Below the pieces are notes generated by a model. That model was not told the DNA's origin. It saw only the letters and a list, made by a program, of their open reading frames with translations, and searched no databases. The translations under genes and the position numbers were made by a program. DNA of 64,000 bases from JAKOWB01 sp038363005. Its GTDB lineage: Bacteria > Pseudomonadota > Alphaproteobacteria > Kiloniellales > JACOMY01. The stretch is taken from NCBI GenBank assembly GCA_038363005.1, contig JBBQBI010000005.1, forward strand, positions 1-64,000, read 5' to 3'. Positions 50,027 through 58,551 of this stretch are shown here, one piece after another; position 1 is the stretch's first letter; each line of letters opens with the position of its first letter.

Positions 50027-50515
50027 TTAAATTCCAAATACCTGGCGGAACTGCTGAACAGCCTTAGTCGGTCTGCCGCTGCTTCCGAGACCTTCAATCG
50101 CGAAGGACTCTTTCCGGCGCCCAAGGTCGTTGAGCAAGCGCTCGTTCCGCTGGAAGCCCTTGTTTATGTATTCGCGTTCCAGCTCGATCACCGTCGCATC
50201 CGACGGCCGCCCAGTACCTTCCTTGTAGACGAAGATCAAACCAACATTACCGCGCACGATCTTCGCCAAGCAGTCGTTGTACTTTTCGATCTTGTGCGGC
50301 TGAAAGACTTCGCCCGCAAAGCTGGCGTAGGTCTTGCCGATGTACCAAGGCATGAAACTGCGAGGAGTCTTAACACAGAAGACATACATGCCAATTCGCC
50401 GACCGAGCTTGCAATCCGCCCAGAATTCCCTGATGCGCTCCTTGTCGATTCGGCGAGCGCTCACTTCCTTACGAACCGGAACCTCGTAGAAATCCGATAT
50501 TCGAAAGGTGGCCAA
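50027..50515 (-). CDS. GIY-YIG-like nuclease domain protein inserted between sdhA and sdhB
   Basis: A 162-residue protein. GMYVF and PWYIGKT, about 17 residues apart (from about residue 42), are the GIY and YIG halves of that nuclease fold. A downstream Glu in VIELEREYINKGF, then N in RNERLLND, match the expected catalytic Glu and Asn. It begins with TTG at 50515 behind GAGGAG, with only 11 bp after the sdhA stop. A hand count over 50041-50460 gives about 56% GC, clearly lower than its neighbours. This is a probable late arrival in the sdh operon, read with sdhB. The nuclease role is inferred. Confidence 0.7.
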   Translation of the reverse strand: MATFRISDFYEVPVRKEVSARRIDKERIREFWADCKLGRRIGMYVFCVKTPRSFMPWYIGKTYASFAGEVFQPHKIEKYNDCLAKIVRGNVGLIFVYKEGTGRPSDATVIELEREYINKGFQRNERLLNDLGRRKESFAIEGLGSSGRPTKAVQQFRQVFGI

Positions 50516-50526
50516 GGATCGACTCC

Positions 50527-52347
50527 TCAGTAAACGCGTGCCTTGGGCGGGAAGGACTGGACCTCGTTGGTCATGGTGGCCAGCGTCACCGGGCGCGACG
50601 AGAAGCGCGCCTTGCCGGCCTCGTCGACCCAGCAGAGCGTGTGCTTCATCCAGTTGACGTCGTCGCGGTCGGGATGATCCTCGCGGGCGTGCGCGCCGCG
50701 GCTCTCGGTGCGGTTGGCGGCCGACGCCATGGTGGCCACCGCCTGCGCCATCAGGTTGTCGAGCTCCAGCGCCTCGACCAGGTCGCTGTTCCAGATCATC
50801 GAGCGGTCGGTGACGTGCAGGTCGGCCAGGCCGGACCAGACATCGGCCAGGCCCTTGACGCCCTCGTCCAGCACCTCGCCAGTGCGGAACACCGCGGCGT
50901 GGGCCTGCATGACCTTCTGCATCTGCGCACGCAGCTTGGCGGTCGGCGAGCCGCCGCTGGCCAGGCGCGTGCGGTCCAGGCGGGTCATGGCCAGGGCGTC
51001 GGCGTCCTTGGAGAGGTCGCGGTGCGGCGCGCCGGGCTTCACCAGCTCCGCCGCGCGCAGGCCGGCGGCGCGGCCGAAGACCACGAGGTCGAGCAGCGAG
51101 TTGGAGCCCAGGCGGTTGGCGCCGTGCACCGAGACGCAGGCGGCCTCGCCGATCGCCATCAGGCCGGGCACCAGGGTGTTGGGGTCGCCGTCCTTCTCGG
51201 TCACCACCTCGCCGGTGTAGCGCGCCGGGATGCCGCCCATGTTGTAGTGGCAGGTCGGGATCACCGGGATCGGCGCCTTGTGCACGTCGACGCCGGCGAA
51301 GATGCGGGCGCTCTCGGAAATGCCGGGCAGGCGCTCGTCGAGGATCTTCGGGTCGAGATGCTCGAGGTGCAGGTGGATGTGATCCTTGTGCGTGCCGACG
51401 CCGCGGCCCTCGCGGATCTCCATGGTCATCGCGCGGCTGACCACGTCGCGGCTGGCCAGGTCCTTGGCGCTGGGGGCATAGCGCTCCATGAAGCGCTCGC
51501 CCTCGCTGTTGGTCAGGTAACCGCCCTCGCCGCGCGAACCCTCGGTGATCAGGCAGCCGGCGCCGTAGATGCCGGTCGGGTGGAACTGCACGAACTCCAT
51601 GTCCTGCAGCGGCAGGCCGGCGCGCGCCACCATGGCGTTGCCGTCGCCGGTCTGCGTATGGGCGCCGGTGCAGGAGAAGTAGACGCGGCCATAGCCGCCA
51701 GTGGCGATGATGGTCTGGTGCGCGCGGAAGCGATGCAGCGTGCCGTCAGCCAGGTTCCAGGCGACGACGCCGCGGCACTGGCCGTCCTCCATCATCAGGT
51801 CGATGGCGAAGTACTCGATGAAGAACTCGGCGTGGCGGCGCAGCGACTGCTGATAGAGCGTGTGCAGGATGGCGTGGCCGGTGCGGTCGGCGGCGGCGCA
51901 GGTGCGCTGCGCGATGCCCTTGCCGAACTCCGTCGTCATGCCGCCGAAGGGGCGCTGGTAGATCTTGCCGGCCGGCGTACGGCTGAAGGGCACGCCATAG
52001 TGCTCCAGCTCGATGATCGCCGGGATGGCCTCCTTGGTCATGTACTCGATGGCATCCTGGTCGCCCAGCCAGTCGCTGCCCTTCACGGTGTCGTACATGT
52101 GCCAGCGCCAGTCGTCCGGCCCCATGTTGCCGAGCGAGGCGGAGATGCCGCCCTGCGCCGCCACCGTGTGGCTGCGGGTCGGAAAGACCTTGGTGATGCA
52201 GGCGGTCTTCAGGCCGGCCTCGGCCAGGCCCAGGGTGGCGCGCAGGCCGGCGCCACCGGCGCCCACCACCACCACGTCATAGGTGTGGTCGACGACGTCG
52301 TAGGCGGGGCCCGCCTTGCTTCCGTTCTTCTTCGGCGCGTCGGCCAT
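50527..52347 (-). CDS. sdhA: succinate dehydrogenase flavoprotein subunit
   Basis: A 606-residue FAD subunit that oxidises succinate. Seen are VVVGAGGAGLRATLGLAEAG, the FAD-linking His in RSHTVAAQGGISASLGN, the catalytic Arg in VSRAMTMEIREGRG, HYNMGGIPARYTGEV, and the FAD-binding NRLGSNSLLDLVVFGRAAG. The C-terminus has ESRGAHAREDHPDRDDVNWMKHT. It is followed by the GIY-YIG gene rather than directly by sdhB, which is unusual. The preceding gene is sdhD. Confidence 0.98.
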   Translation of the reverse strand: MADAPKKNGSKAGPAYDVVDHTYDVVVVGAGGAGLRATLGLAEAGLKTACITKVFPTRSHTVAAQGGISASLGNMGPDDWRWHMYDTVKGSDWLGDQDAIEYMTKEAIPAIIELEHYGVPFSRTPAGKIYQRPFGGMTTEFGKGIAQRTCAAADRTGHAILHTLYQQSLRRHAEFFIEYFAIDLMMEDGQCRGVVAWNLADGTLHRFRAHQTIIATGGYGRVYFSCTGAHTQTGDGNAMVARAGLPLQDMEFVQFHPTGIYGAGCLITEGSRGEGGYLTNSEGERFMERYAPSAKDLASRDVVSRAMTMEIREGRGVGTHKDHIHLHLEHLDPKILDERLPGISESARIFAGVDVHKAPIPVIPTCHYNMGGIPARYTGEVVTEKDGDPNTLVPGLMAIGEAACVSVHGANRLGSNSLLDLVVFGRAAGLRAAELVKPGAPHRDLSKDADALAMTRLDRTRLASGGSPTAKLRAQMQKVMQAHAAVFRTGEVLDEGVKGLADVWSGLADLHVTDRSMIWNSDLVEALELDNLMAQAVATMASAANRTESRGAHAREDHPDRDDVNWMKHTLCWVDEAGKARFSSRPVTLATMTNEVQSFPPKARVY

Positions 52348-52351
52348 CGGT

Positions 52352-52747
52352 CTATCCCTGCAGCATCAGCTTGACGACGGCGGCCACGCTGGCGGCGGCC
52401 AGCAGCAGCACCAGGCCCTTGACCAGCAACAGCGTCGCCAGTTTGCGGCCCTCGTGATGGACGTAGTCCTCGATCACCACCTGCAGGCCCAGCAGCGCAT
52501 GCCAGAAGGTCGCCAGCAGGAAGAGGATCATCACCCCGGCGGAGAACGGCGAGCTGAGCCAGGCGACCAGCGCGGCGCGCTCGCCGCCGAGCAGCGCCAG
52601 CACCGAGGCGAGGAACCAGAGCGACAGCGGCACCAGGGCGATGGCGGTCAGGCGCTGCACCCACCAGTGCTGCACGCCCTCCTTGGCCGAACCCAGGCCG
52701 CGCACGCGGCCCAGCTCGCTGCGGCGGTCGCCGGATCCCTGCGACAT
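52352..52747 (-). CDS. sdhD: succinate dehydrogenase hydrophobic membrane anchor subunit
   Basis: A 131-residue three-helix protein. HWWVQRLTAIALVPLSLWF and FWHALLGLQVVIEDYVHHEGRK are the usual SdhD motifs, including the haem-ligand His and quinone-site Asp/Tyr. The start ATG overlaps the sdhC stop by one base. The frame upstream is open into sdhC but that part is only a shadow. It lies directly upstream of sdhA (4 bp). Confidence 0.93.
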   Translation of the reverse strand: MSQGSGDRRSELGRVRGLGSAKEGVQHWWVQRLTAIALVPLSLWFLASVLALLGGERAALVAWLSSPFSAGVMILFLLATFWHALLGLQVVIEDYVHHEGRKLATLLLVKGLVLLLAAASVAAVVKLMLQG

Positions 52748-53154
52748 CAGAGCCTCCCCATCAGGCTGTAGCCCAGCACCCAGGTGGCCAGGGTCAGCAC
52801 CAGGGCGGCGGCCAGCACCAGCAGGGCGGAACGGTGCGCGGTCTTCAGCTCGAAGCCATGGCCGGCGTCCCACACCAGGTGGCGCAGGCCGTTGCAGAGG
52901 TGGAAGAAGAAGGCGAAGCTCCAGCCGAACAGCAGCAGGCGGCCGAGGATCGAGCCCAGGAAATTCTGCGCGCTGGCAAAGGCCGGCTCGCCATAGGCGG
53001 CGGCGGTGAGCCACCAGACCAGCAGCAAGGTGCCGATCGCCAGCGCGATGCCGGTGGCGCGATGCAGGATCGACAGCGCCATGGTCCACTGCCAGCGATA
53101 GATCTGGATATGCGGCGACAGCGGTCGCCCCGCCCGGTCGATGTTGCCAGCCAT
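52747..53154 (-). CDS. sdhC: succinate dehydrogenase cytochrome b556 subunit
   Basis: A 135-residue three-helix protein. RPLSPHIQIYRWQWTMALSILHRATGIAL has the quinone-site Ser and Arg, and FHLCNGLRHLVWDAGHG has the haem-ligand His. It is the first gene of the sdh operon. The promoter lies about 60 bp upstream. Overlap TGATG with sdhD. Confidence 0.96.
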   Translation of the reverse strand: MAGNIDRAGRPLSPHIQIYRWQWTMALSILHRATGIALAIGTLLLVWWLTAAAYGEPAFASAQNFLGSILGRLLLFGWSFAFFFHLCNGLRHLVWDAGHGFELKTAHRSALLVLAAALVLTLATWVLGYSLMGRL

Positions 53155-53211
53155 CTTCGCCCGACCTCTCCGTCAGCGTACTCTTTTGCGCTGCAACAAG
53201 TGCTTTTACCC

Positions 53212-53240
53212 GAAATAGACCCCAGCCCGGGTCAAGTCAA
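53212..53240 (-). promoter_or_regulatory. probable promoter of the sdh operon
   Basis: On the minus strand TTGACT (53240-53235) is followed after 17 bp by TATTTC (53217-53212). It lies 58-86 bp upstream of the sdhC ATG. Sequence between 53155 and 53302 contains nothing else that I recognise. Confidence 0.55.
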
Positions 53241-53302
53241 CGCCGCGGGCATGCCGTTTGGCGATGGGTCCATGCGGCGGCGGCGATGGCAGCGGGCGGG
53301 CG

Positions 53303-54040
53303 CTATCCCCCGCTGGCCGCCAGCAGCTCACGCGTATAGGCCTCGGCCACCTGGCCGTCGCGCAGCTGGCTGGCCTGCAGGGTCTCCACCACGCGGCCGT
53401 GCTGCATCACCGCCAGGCGGTCGCAGAGGAACGAGATCACCGCCAGGTTGTGGCTGACCATGACCAGGGTGATGCCGCGCTCCTCGCGCAGGCGGCGCAG
53501 CAGGTTCAAGACCTCGGCCTGTACCGAGACGTCGAGCGCCGAGGTCGGTTCGTCCAGCAGCAGCACGCGCGGCTCCAGGATCAGCGCGCGGGCGATGGCG
53601 ACGCGCTGGCGCTGCCCGCCGGACAGCTGGTGCGGAAACCGGAAGCGCTGCTCCGGCCCCAGGCCGACGGCGGCCAGCGCCTCGACGATGCGCGCCTCGA
53701 TGCGGTCGAGGCCGTGGATGCCGGCCGGCTCGGCCAGGATGCGGTCGACGCTATGGCGCGGATGCAGCGCGCCATAGGGGTCCTGGAAGACCATCTGAAC
53801 CAGGCGGCGGTCGGCCAGGGTGCGGCGCTCCTGTACCGAGCGGCCGGCCAGGGTGATACGGCCCTGCCAGCCACCAAGCAGCCCGGCGACGGCGTTCAAC
53901 ACGGTGGACTTGCCGGCGCCGGACTCGCCGACCAGGCCAAAGGCGCCACCGGCCGGCACGCTGAAGGAGACGTCGCGCACCACCGCCAGGCGCTGCGCGC
54001 CGCTGCCGAAGGCGACGGTCAGCTGCTCGACCTCGATCAT
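53303..54040 (-). CDS. peptide/nickel-type ABC transporter ATP-binding protein (DppF-like)
   Basis: A 245-residue ATPase: Walker A GLVGESGAGKSTVLNAV, Q-loop VFQDPYGALHPRHSV, signature HQLSGGQRQRVAIARAL, Walker B VLLLDEPTSALD, and H-loop VMVSHNL. It lacks the C-terminal extension of DppF (the last 30 residues are short). Last gene of the transporter operon, overlapping the next gene by ATGA. Probably pairs with the DppD-like subunit. Confidence 0.93.
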   Translation of the reverse strand: MIEVEQLTVAFGSGAQRLAVVRDVSFSVPAGGAFGLVGESGAGKSTVLNAVAGLLGGWQGRITLAGRSVQERRTLADRRLVQMVFQDPYGALHPRHSVDRILAEPAGIHGLDRIEARIVEALAAVGLGPEQRFRFPHQLSGGQRQRVAIARALILEPRVLLLDEPTSALDVSVQAEVLNLLRRLREERGITLVMVSHNLAVISFLCDRLAVMQHGRVVETLQASQLRDGQVAEAYTRELLAASGG

Positions 54041-54873
54041 GCCGACCAGGCCGGGTCGCGGTCTAGCGTCGGCAGGCGCGTGCGGGTGTCGCCGATACGC
54101 GGCACCGCCGCCAGCAGGCCGCGCGAATAGGGATGCTGCGCTTCCCACAGGCGGTCGGCGCGGCAGCTTTCCACCACCCGGCCGGCGTACATGATCAGCA
54201 CGCGGTCGCAGTGCCGCGCCACCAGGTCGAGGTCGTGGCTGATCAGGATCAGCCCCATGCCGCGGCGGCTGACCAGCTCCTCGATAAGGGCCAGCACCTG
54301 GGCCTGCACTGTGACGTCGAGGGCCGAGGTCGGCTCGTCGGCGATCAGCAGCTGCGGCTGGGGGATCAGCATCATAGCGATCATGATGCGCTGGCCCATG
54401 CCGCCGGAGACCTGGTGCGGATAGAGGCGATAGACCCGCTCGGGATCGCGGATCTGCACCGCCTCCAGCGCCGCCAGGGTCTGGCGTCGGGCGGCGGCGC
54501 GGCCGGTCCTGGCGTGGCGGCGATAGGCCTCCTCGATCTGCTGGCCGACCTGCATGACCGGGTTCAGCGAAAAGCGCGGGTCCTGCATCACCATGGTGAT
54601 GTGGCGGCCGCGCAGCCGGCGCAACCGCCGCTCGCCCAGGCCCTGCAGCTCCTCTCCGTCGAAGGCCAGCCGGGTGGCGGTAACCCGCCCCGGGTGCGGC
54701 ACCAGGCCGAGGATGGCGCGCCCGGTCAGCGACTTGCCGGAGCCCGACTCGCCGACGATGCCAAGCCGCTCGCGCCCCATGGCGAAGGAAACGCCGCGCA
54801 CCGCCTCGAAGCGGCCCTGGCGCGCCGGAAAGCTGATCCGCAGGTCCTCGACCTCGAGCAACGGCGCGCTCAT
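54037..54873 (-). CDS. peptide/nickel-type ABC transporter ATP-binding protein (DppD-like)
   Basis: A 278-residue ATPase: GIVGESGSGKSLTGRAIL (Walker A), MVMQDPRFSLNPVMQVG (Q-loop), HQVSGGMGQRIMIAMMLI (signature, with MG instead of the usual QRQR), and ADEPTSALDVTVQAQ. The C-terminal region QHPYSRGLLAAVPRIGD is typical of the oligopeptide family. Overlaps the DppC-like gene upstream and the DppF-like gene downstream by four bases each. Confidence 0.93.
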   Translation of the reverse strand: MSAPLLEVEDLRISFPARQGRFEAVRGVSFAMGRERLGIVGESGSGKSLTGRAILGLVPHPGRVTATRLAFDGEELQGLGERRLRRLRGRHITMVMQDPRFSLNPVMQVGQQIEEAYRRHARTGRAAARRQTLAALEAVQIRDPERVYRLYPHQVSGGMGQRIMIAMMLIPQPQLLIADEPTSALDVTVQAQVLALIEELVSRRGMGLILISHDLDLVARHCDRVLIMYAGRVVESCRADRLWEAQHPYSRGLLAAVPRIGDTRTRLPTLDRDPAWSA

Positions 54874-55775
54874 CGCTTGGGGTCCAGCAGGTCGCGCAGG
54901 CCGTCGCCCAGCAGGTTAAAGCCCAGGCTGACCACGAAGATGGCAATGCCGGGCATGGTGGCTACCCACCACTGGTCCAGCAGGTACTCACGGCCGGTGG
55001 AGATCATGGCGCCCCACTCCGCCGTCGGCGGCTGCGCGCCGAGGCCGAGGAAGCCGAGGCCGGCGGCGGTCAGGATGATGCCGGCCATGTCGAGCGTCAG
55101 GCGCACCACCACCGAGGCCAGGCAGAGCGGCACTACGTGGTGCCACAGGATGTGCCAGGCGCCGGCGCCCTGCAGCTCGGCCGCCTGGATGAAGGCGGCG
55201 TGCTTGATGGTGATGGTTTCGGCCCGCGCCAGCCGGGCATAGGGCGGCCAGGAAGTCAGCGCGATGGCGATGATGGCGTTCTCGATGCCGGGCTTCAGCG
55301 CGGCGACGAAGGCCAGCGCCAGCACCAGGCGTGGGAAGGCCAGGAAGATGTCGGTGATGCGCATCAGCACGGCATCGATCCAGCCACCCAGGTAGCCGGC
55401 CACGGTGCCGACCAGCAGGCCGATGGGCACCACGATCACCGCCACCAGGATGACGATGGTGAGCGTCGCGCCGGCGCCATGGATGATGCGGGACAGGATG
55501 TCGCGCCCCAGTTCGTCAGTGCCCAACCAGTGCGCGCCGCTTGGCGGCTTCAAGCGCATCGGCAGGTCGGGGTCGATCGGCGACTGGATCGGCAGCAGCG
55601 GGCCGATCAGCGCGGTCAGCACCAGGCCGACGACGATGACCAGGCCGACCATGGCCAGGGTATTGCCGCGCAACGCCAGCCAGTCGCGGTACCAGCGCCC
55701 GGCGGCGGCCTGGCGGCGCGAGGCCGGCGTGTCGCTGGACAGCCAGGCGCGCAGCCGCGGGGCCCGGCCGCTCAA
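54870..55775 (-). CDS. peptide ABC transporter permease (DppC-like)
   Basis: A 301-residue permease with a cytoplasmic N-terminus and six helices, first at about 37-58. GAHWLGTDELGRDILSRIIHGA is the usual entry motif and ALTSWPPYARLARAETITIKHAAFIQAAELQGAG contains the EAA loop. The C-terminal NLLGDGLRDLLDPKR is typical. It overlaps the DppB-like gene upstream by four bases (ATGA). Confidence 0.95.
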   Translation of the reverse strand: MSGRAPRLRAWLSSDTPASRRQAAAGRWYRDWLALRGNTLAMVGLVIVVGLVLTALIGPLLPIQSPIDPDLPMRLKPPSGAHWLGTDELGRDILSRIIHGAGATLTIVILVAVIVVPIGLLVGTVAGYLGGWIDAVLMRITDIFLAFPRLVLALAFVAALKPGIENAIIAIALTSWPPYARLARAETITIKHAAFIQAAELQGAGAWHILWHHVVPLCLASVVVRLTLDMAGIILTAAGLGFLGLGAQPPTAEWGAMISTGREYLLDQWWVATMPGIAIFVVSLGFNLLGDGLRDLLDPKR

Positions 55776-56854
55776 CGCCCCATCTCCTTGCGGGTGCGCG
55801 GGTCGAGCAGGCGGTAGAGCAGGTCGCTCAGCAGGTTCAGCAGGATGAAGATGCTGCCGATCAGCAGCGTGCCGCCGAGCACGGCGTTAAGGTCGGCATT
55901 GAACAGCGAATGTGTGATGTAGAGGCCGAGGCCGGGCCAGGAGAACACCGTCTCGGTCAGCACCGCGCCCTCCAGCAGGGCGGCGTAGCTCAGCACCACC
56001 ACGGTCAGCAGCGGCACCCGGATGTTGCCGAAGGCATGGCGCCAGACCACCTGGCGTTCCGGCAGGCCCTTCACCCGGGCGACGGTGACGTATTCCTGCC
56101 TGAGCTGGCCCAGCATGAAGCTGCGCGTCATGCGGGCGATGTAGGCCAGCGAGATGTAGCCGAGCAACCCGGCCGGCAGGATCAGGTGCGACAGCGCGTT
56201 CCAGAAGACCTCGTACTCGCCGGCCAGCAGCGAGTCGACGGTGAGCAGGCCGGTCACCGGCTCCACCAGTCCTTCGTAGTAGACGTCGAGCTGCCCCGGC
56301 CCGGGCACCCAGTCGAGCTGGGCATAGAACAGCAGCAGACCGACCAGCCCGAGCCAGAACACCGGCACCGAATAGCCGACCAGCGCGACGACGCGGATCA
56401 CCTGGTCCTGCCACCGCCCGTGGTGCGTTGCCGCGGCGACGCCGAGCGGCACGCCCAGGAACGTGCCGAGCAGCGTCGCCGCGGTCGCCAGCTCGAAGGT
56501 GGCCGGGAAGACCCGAACGAGGTCGTCCAGCACCGGGCGAGAGGAGATCACCGCGGTACCGAAATCACCGGACAGCACCTTCCGCAGGTAGTTCCAGAAC
56601 TGCTCGAGCAGCGGCAGGTCGAGGCCCATCTCCAGCCGCACCCGCGCATAGGTCTCCGCCGAGGCACGGTCGCCCACCACCGCCAGCACCGGGTCGATCG
56701 GCACGACCCGGCCGATGACGAAGGTGACGGCGATCAAACCCAGCAGGGTCAGCGCCAGGGTCAGCAGCAGGCGCAGCGCGCCACGCAGGACACGGCCCAG
56801 CCGCGCGCCACCGCGCGCGGCCGCGACCGCACCCCCTGCGAAACCCTGCGTCAT
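55772..56854 (-). CDS. peptide ABC transporter permease (DppB-like)
   Basis: A 360-residue permease. The first helix, at about residues 30-50, is followed by the periplasmic loop with RVVPIDPVLAVVGDRAS, and later the EAA-type loop QEYVTVARVKGLPERQVVWRHAFGN. It is a little longer than E. coli DppB because of an N-terminal Arg/Ala-rich stretch. The last helices end with LNLLSDLLYRLLDPRTR, the normal end of the family. Its start lies 34 bp after the binding-protein stop. Confidence 0.95.
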   Translation of the reverse strand: MTQGFAGGAVAAARGGARLGRVLRGALRLLLTLALTLLGLIAVTFVIGRVVPIDPVLAVVGDRASAETYARVRLEMGLDLPLLEQFWNYLRKVLSGDFGTAVISSRPVLDDLVRVFPATFELATAATLLGTFLGVPLGVAAATHHGRWQDQVIRVVALVGYSVPVFWLGLVGLLLFYAQLDWVPGPGQLDVYYEGLVEPVTGLLTVDSLLAGEYEVFWNALSHLILPAGLLGYISLAYIARMTRSFMLGQLRQEYVTVARVKGLPERQVVWRHAFGNIRVPLLTVVVLSYAALLEGAVLTETVFSWPGLGLYITHSLFNADLNAVLGGTLLIGSIFILLNLLSDLLYRLLDPRTRKEMGR

Positions 56855-56888
56855 GCCCCTCCGGACCGACCTGGCCGGCGCGTCCGGC

Positions 56889-58466
56889 CTACTTGGTCAC
56901 GCCGCGATAATAGACCAGATCGGCGCCGGGACCGGAGAAGTAGCCCTGGACGTTGACCCGACGGGCCACCTGCTCGACCTCCTGGAACAGGAAGATGAAG
57001 GGGCTGTGCGCCTGCAGCTCGCGCTGCAGGTCGAGGTAGAGCTGCTTGCGCTTCTCGGTGTCAGGCTCCTTCAGCGCCGCCAGCGTCTGCTGCGTGATCT
57101 CCGGAATGTCCCAGGCGTTGCGCCAGGCCAGCGGCTTGCTGGTGGCGTTGTCCGAGTTGTCCGGGTTGTAGGCGAAGGAGCCGGCATTGGAGTGCGGGTC
57201 GAAGAAATCCGGCCCCCAGTACATCACCACCATGCCGTGGGTGCGGGCCCGGTACTTGGTCAGCACCTGCTTGGCCTCGGCCGGGGTGATGTTCACCTTC
57301 ACGCCGATCTGACCGAAGGTCGCCTGGATCGACTGCGCCACATCATTGAAGGGCGCGCTGGAGGGCGCATCGAACTCGATGGTGAAGCCGTCGGGATAGC
57401 CGGCCTCGACCAGCAGCGCCTTGGCCTTGGCAAGATCCAGGTGATAGGGGTTTTCCTCCAGCGAGGCGAAGAAGCCGGCCGGCCAGAAGGACTGGTTCAC
57501 GATGTAACGGCCCTTCAGGAAGCTGTCGGCCATGCCCTGGTAGTCGATCGCCCAGCGCAGCGCCTCCCACACCTTGGGATTGGCCAGTTCCTTCACCTTC
57601 TGGTTCAGGCCCAGGTAGTTGATCGTCGCCTTGGGGGCGGGATCGATGGCGATGTCCTGGTTGCCCTGCAGGCCGGCGATCTGGTCGGCGGTCAGGTTCA
57701 GCGCGATGTCGATGTCGCCCTTCTCGAGCTGCAGGCGCTGCGAGGCCGGCTCGGGAATGTGTCGCATGATGATGCGCTTCATCGCCGGTTCGCCGCGCCA
57801 GGCCTTCTCGTCACGCTCCAGCACCACGGTCTCGTTCGGCTTCCAGACCTTCAGCTTGAAGGAGCCGGAGCCCGCCGTGTTGGTCTTAAGCCACTCGTGC
57901 CCCAGGTCGCCGTCTTTCTCGTGCGCCATCGCCTCCTTCTGGTCAACGATGGAGGAGGTGACGGTGGAGAAGAGGTTCAGCACGTAGCTCGGCGCCAGCG
58001 CCTCGGCGACATGGATTTCGATGGTGCGCGCGTCGAGCGGCTTCAGCATCGAGTCGACGTTCTCCGGCGTCCAGCCCAGCGGGTCGAAGATGTAGGCCGG
58101 GGTCAGCGCCAGCTTGATGACGCGGCTGTAGGAGAAGGCCACGTCGGCGGCGGTGACGGGATTGCCGGAGTGGAAGACCAGGTTCGGCTTCAGCACGAAG
58201 GTGAAGGTCTTGCCGTCGTCGCCGACCTTGTAGCTCTCGGCCGCGGTGGGCACGAGGGTCTTCATGTCGCCGGGCTCCAGGCCCATCAGGCGGTCGTAGA
58301 TGTTGACCAGGATCTCGCTGGTCGAGAGCTCATACATCTCGGCCGGGTCCATGGTGATGATGTCGTCGATGTTCTTGCCGATCACCAGCGTGTCCTTGGG
58401 CGTGTCCGCCCAGGAGGCCGAGGTCAGCGCCGCGGCCAGGAACAGGCCGCCTATCAAGCCCTTCAT
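56889..58466 (-). CDS. extracellular solute-binding protein, family 5 (peptide type)
   Basis: A 525-residue periplasmic binding protein with a signal peptide (MKGLIGGLFLAAALTSASWA). The family 5 pattern is present: TLVIGKNIDDIITMDPAEMYE, GKTFTFVLKPNLVFHSGNPVTAADVAFSYSR and PFIFLFQEVEQVARR. Start at ATG 58466 behind GGGGAGA. It should deliver oligopeptides or similar ligands to the DppB/C permease. It lies downstream of the M81 gene and upstream of dppB. Confidence 0.93.
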   Translation of the reverse strand: MKGLIGGLFLAAALTSASWADTPKDTLVIGKNIDDIITMDPAEMYELSTSEILVNIYDRLMGLEPGDMKTLVPTAAESYKVGDDGKTFTFVLKPNLVFHSGNPVTAADVAFSYSRVIKLALTPAYIFDPLGWTPENVDSMLKPLDARTIEIHVAEALAPSYVLNLFSTVTSSIVDQKEAMAHEKDGDLGHEWLKTNTAGSGSFKLKVWKPNETVVLERDEKAWRGEPAMKRIIMRHIPEPASQRLQLEKGDIDIALNLTADQIAGLQGNQDIAIDPAPKATINYLGLNQKVKELANPKVWEALRWAIDYQGMADSFLKGRYIVNQSFWPAGFFASLEENPYHLDLAKAKALLVEAGYPDGFTIEFDAPSSAPFNDVAQSIQATFGQIGVKVNITPAEAKQVLTKYRARTHGMVVMYWGPDFFDPHSNAGSFAYNPDNSDNATSKPLAWRNAWDIPEITQQTLAALKEPDTEKRKQLYLDLQRELQAHSPFIFLFQEVEQVARRVNVQGYFSGPGADLVYYRGVTK

Positions 58467-58512
58467 GGTAAAATCTCCCCTTCGTTGCCGCATGGTGATC
58501 CTGCTCCCTTTG

Positions 58513-58533
58513 CCGGCCGGTTGCCCCGGCCGG
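58513..58533. other. 8-bp perfect stem-loop between the M81 and binding-protein genes
   Basis: CCGGCCGG (58513-58520) and CCGGCCGG (58526-58533) surround TTGCC. On the minus strand it lies between the M81 stop (58552) and the binding-protein start (58466). Similar intergenic hairpins in ABC operons often stabilise the binding-protein message, but this one has no T-run, so it is not an intrinsic terminator. Confidence 0.5.
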
Positions 58534-58551
58534 TCCGTTTCAAAATTCAAA

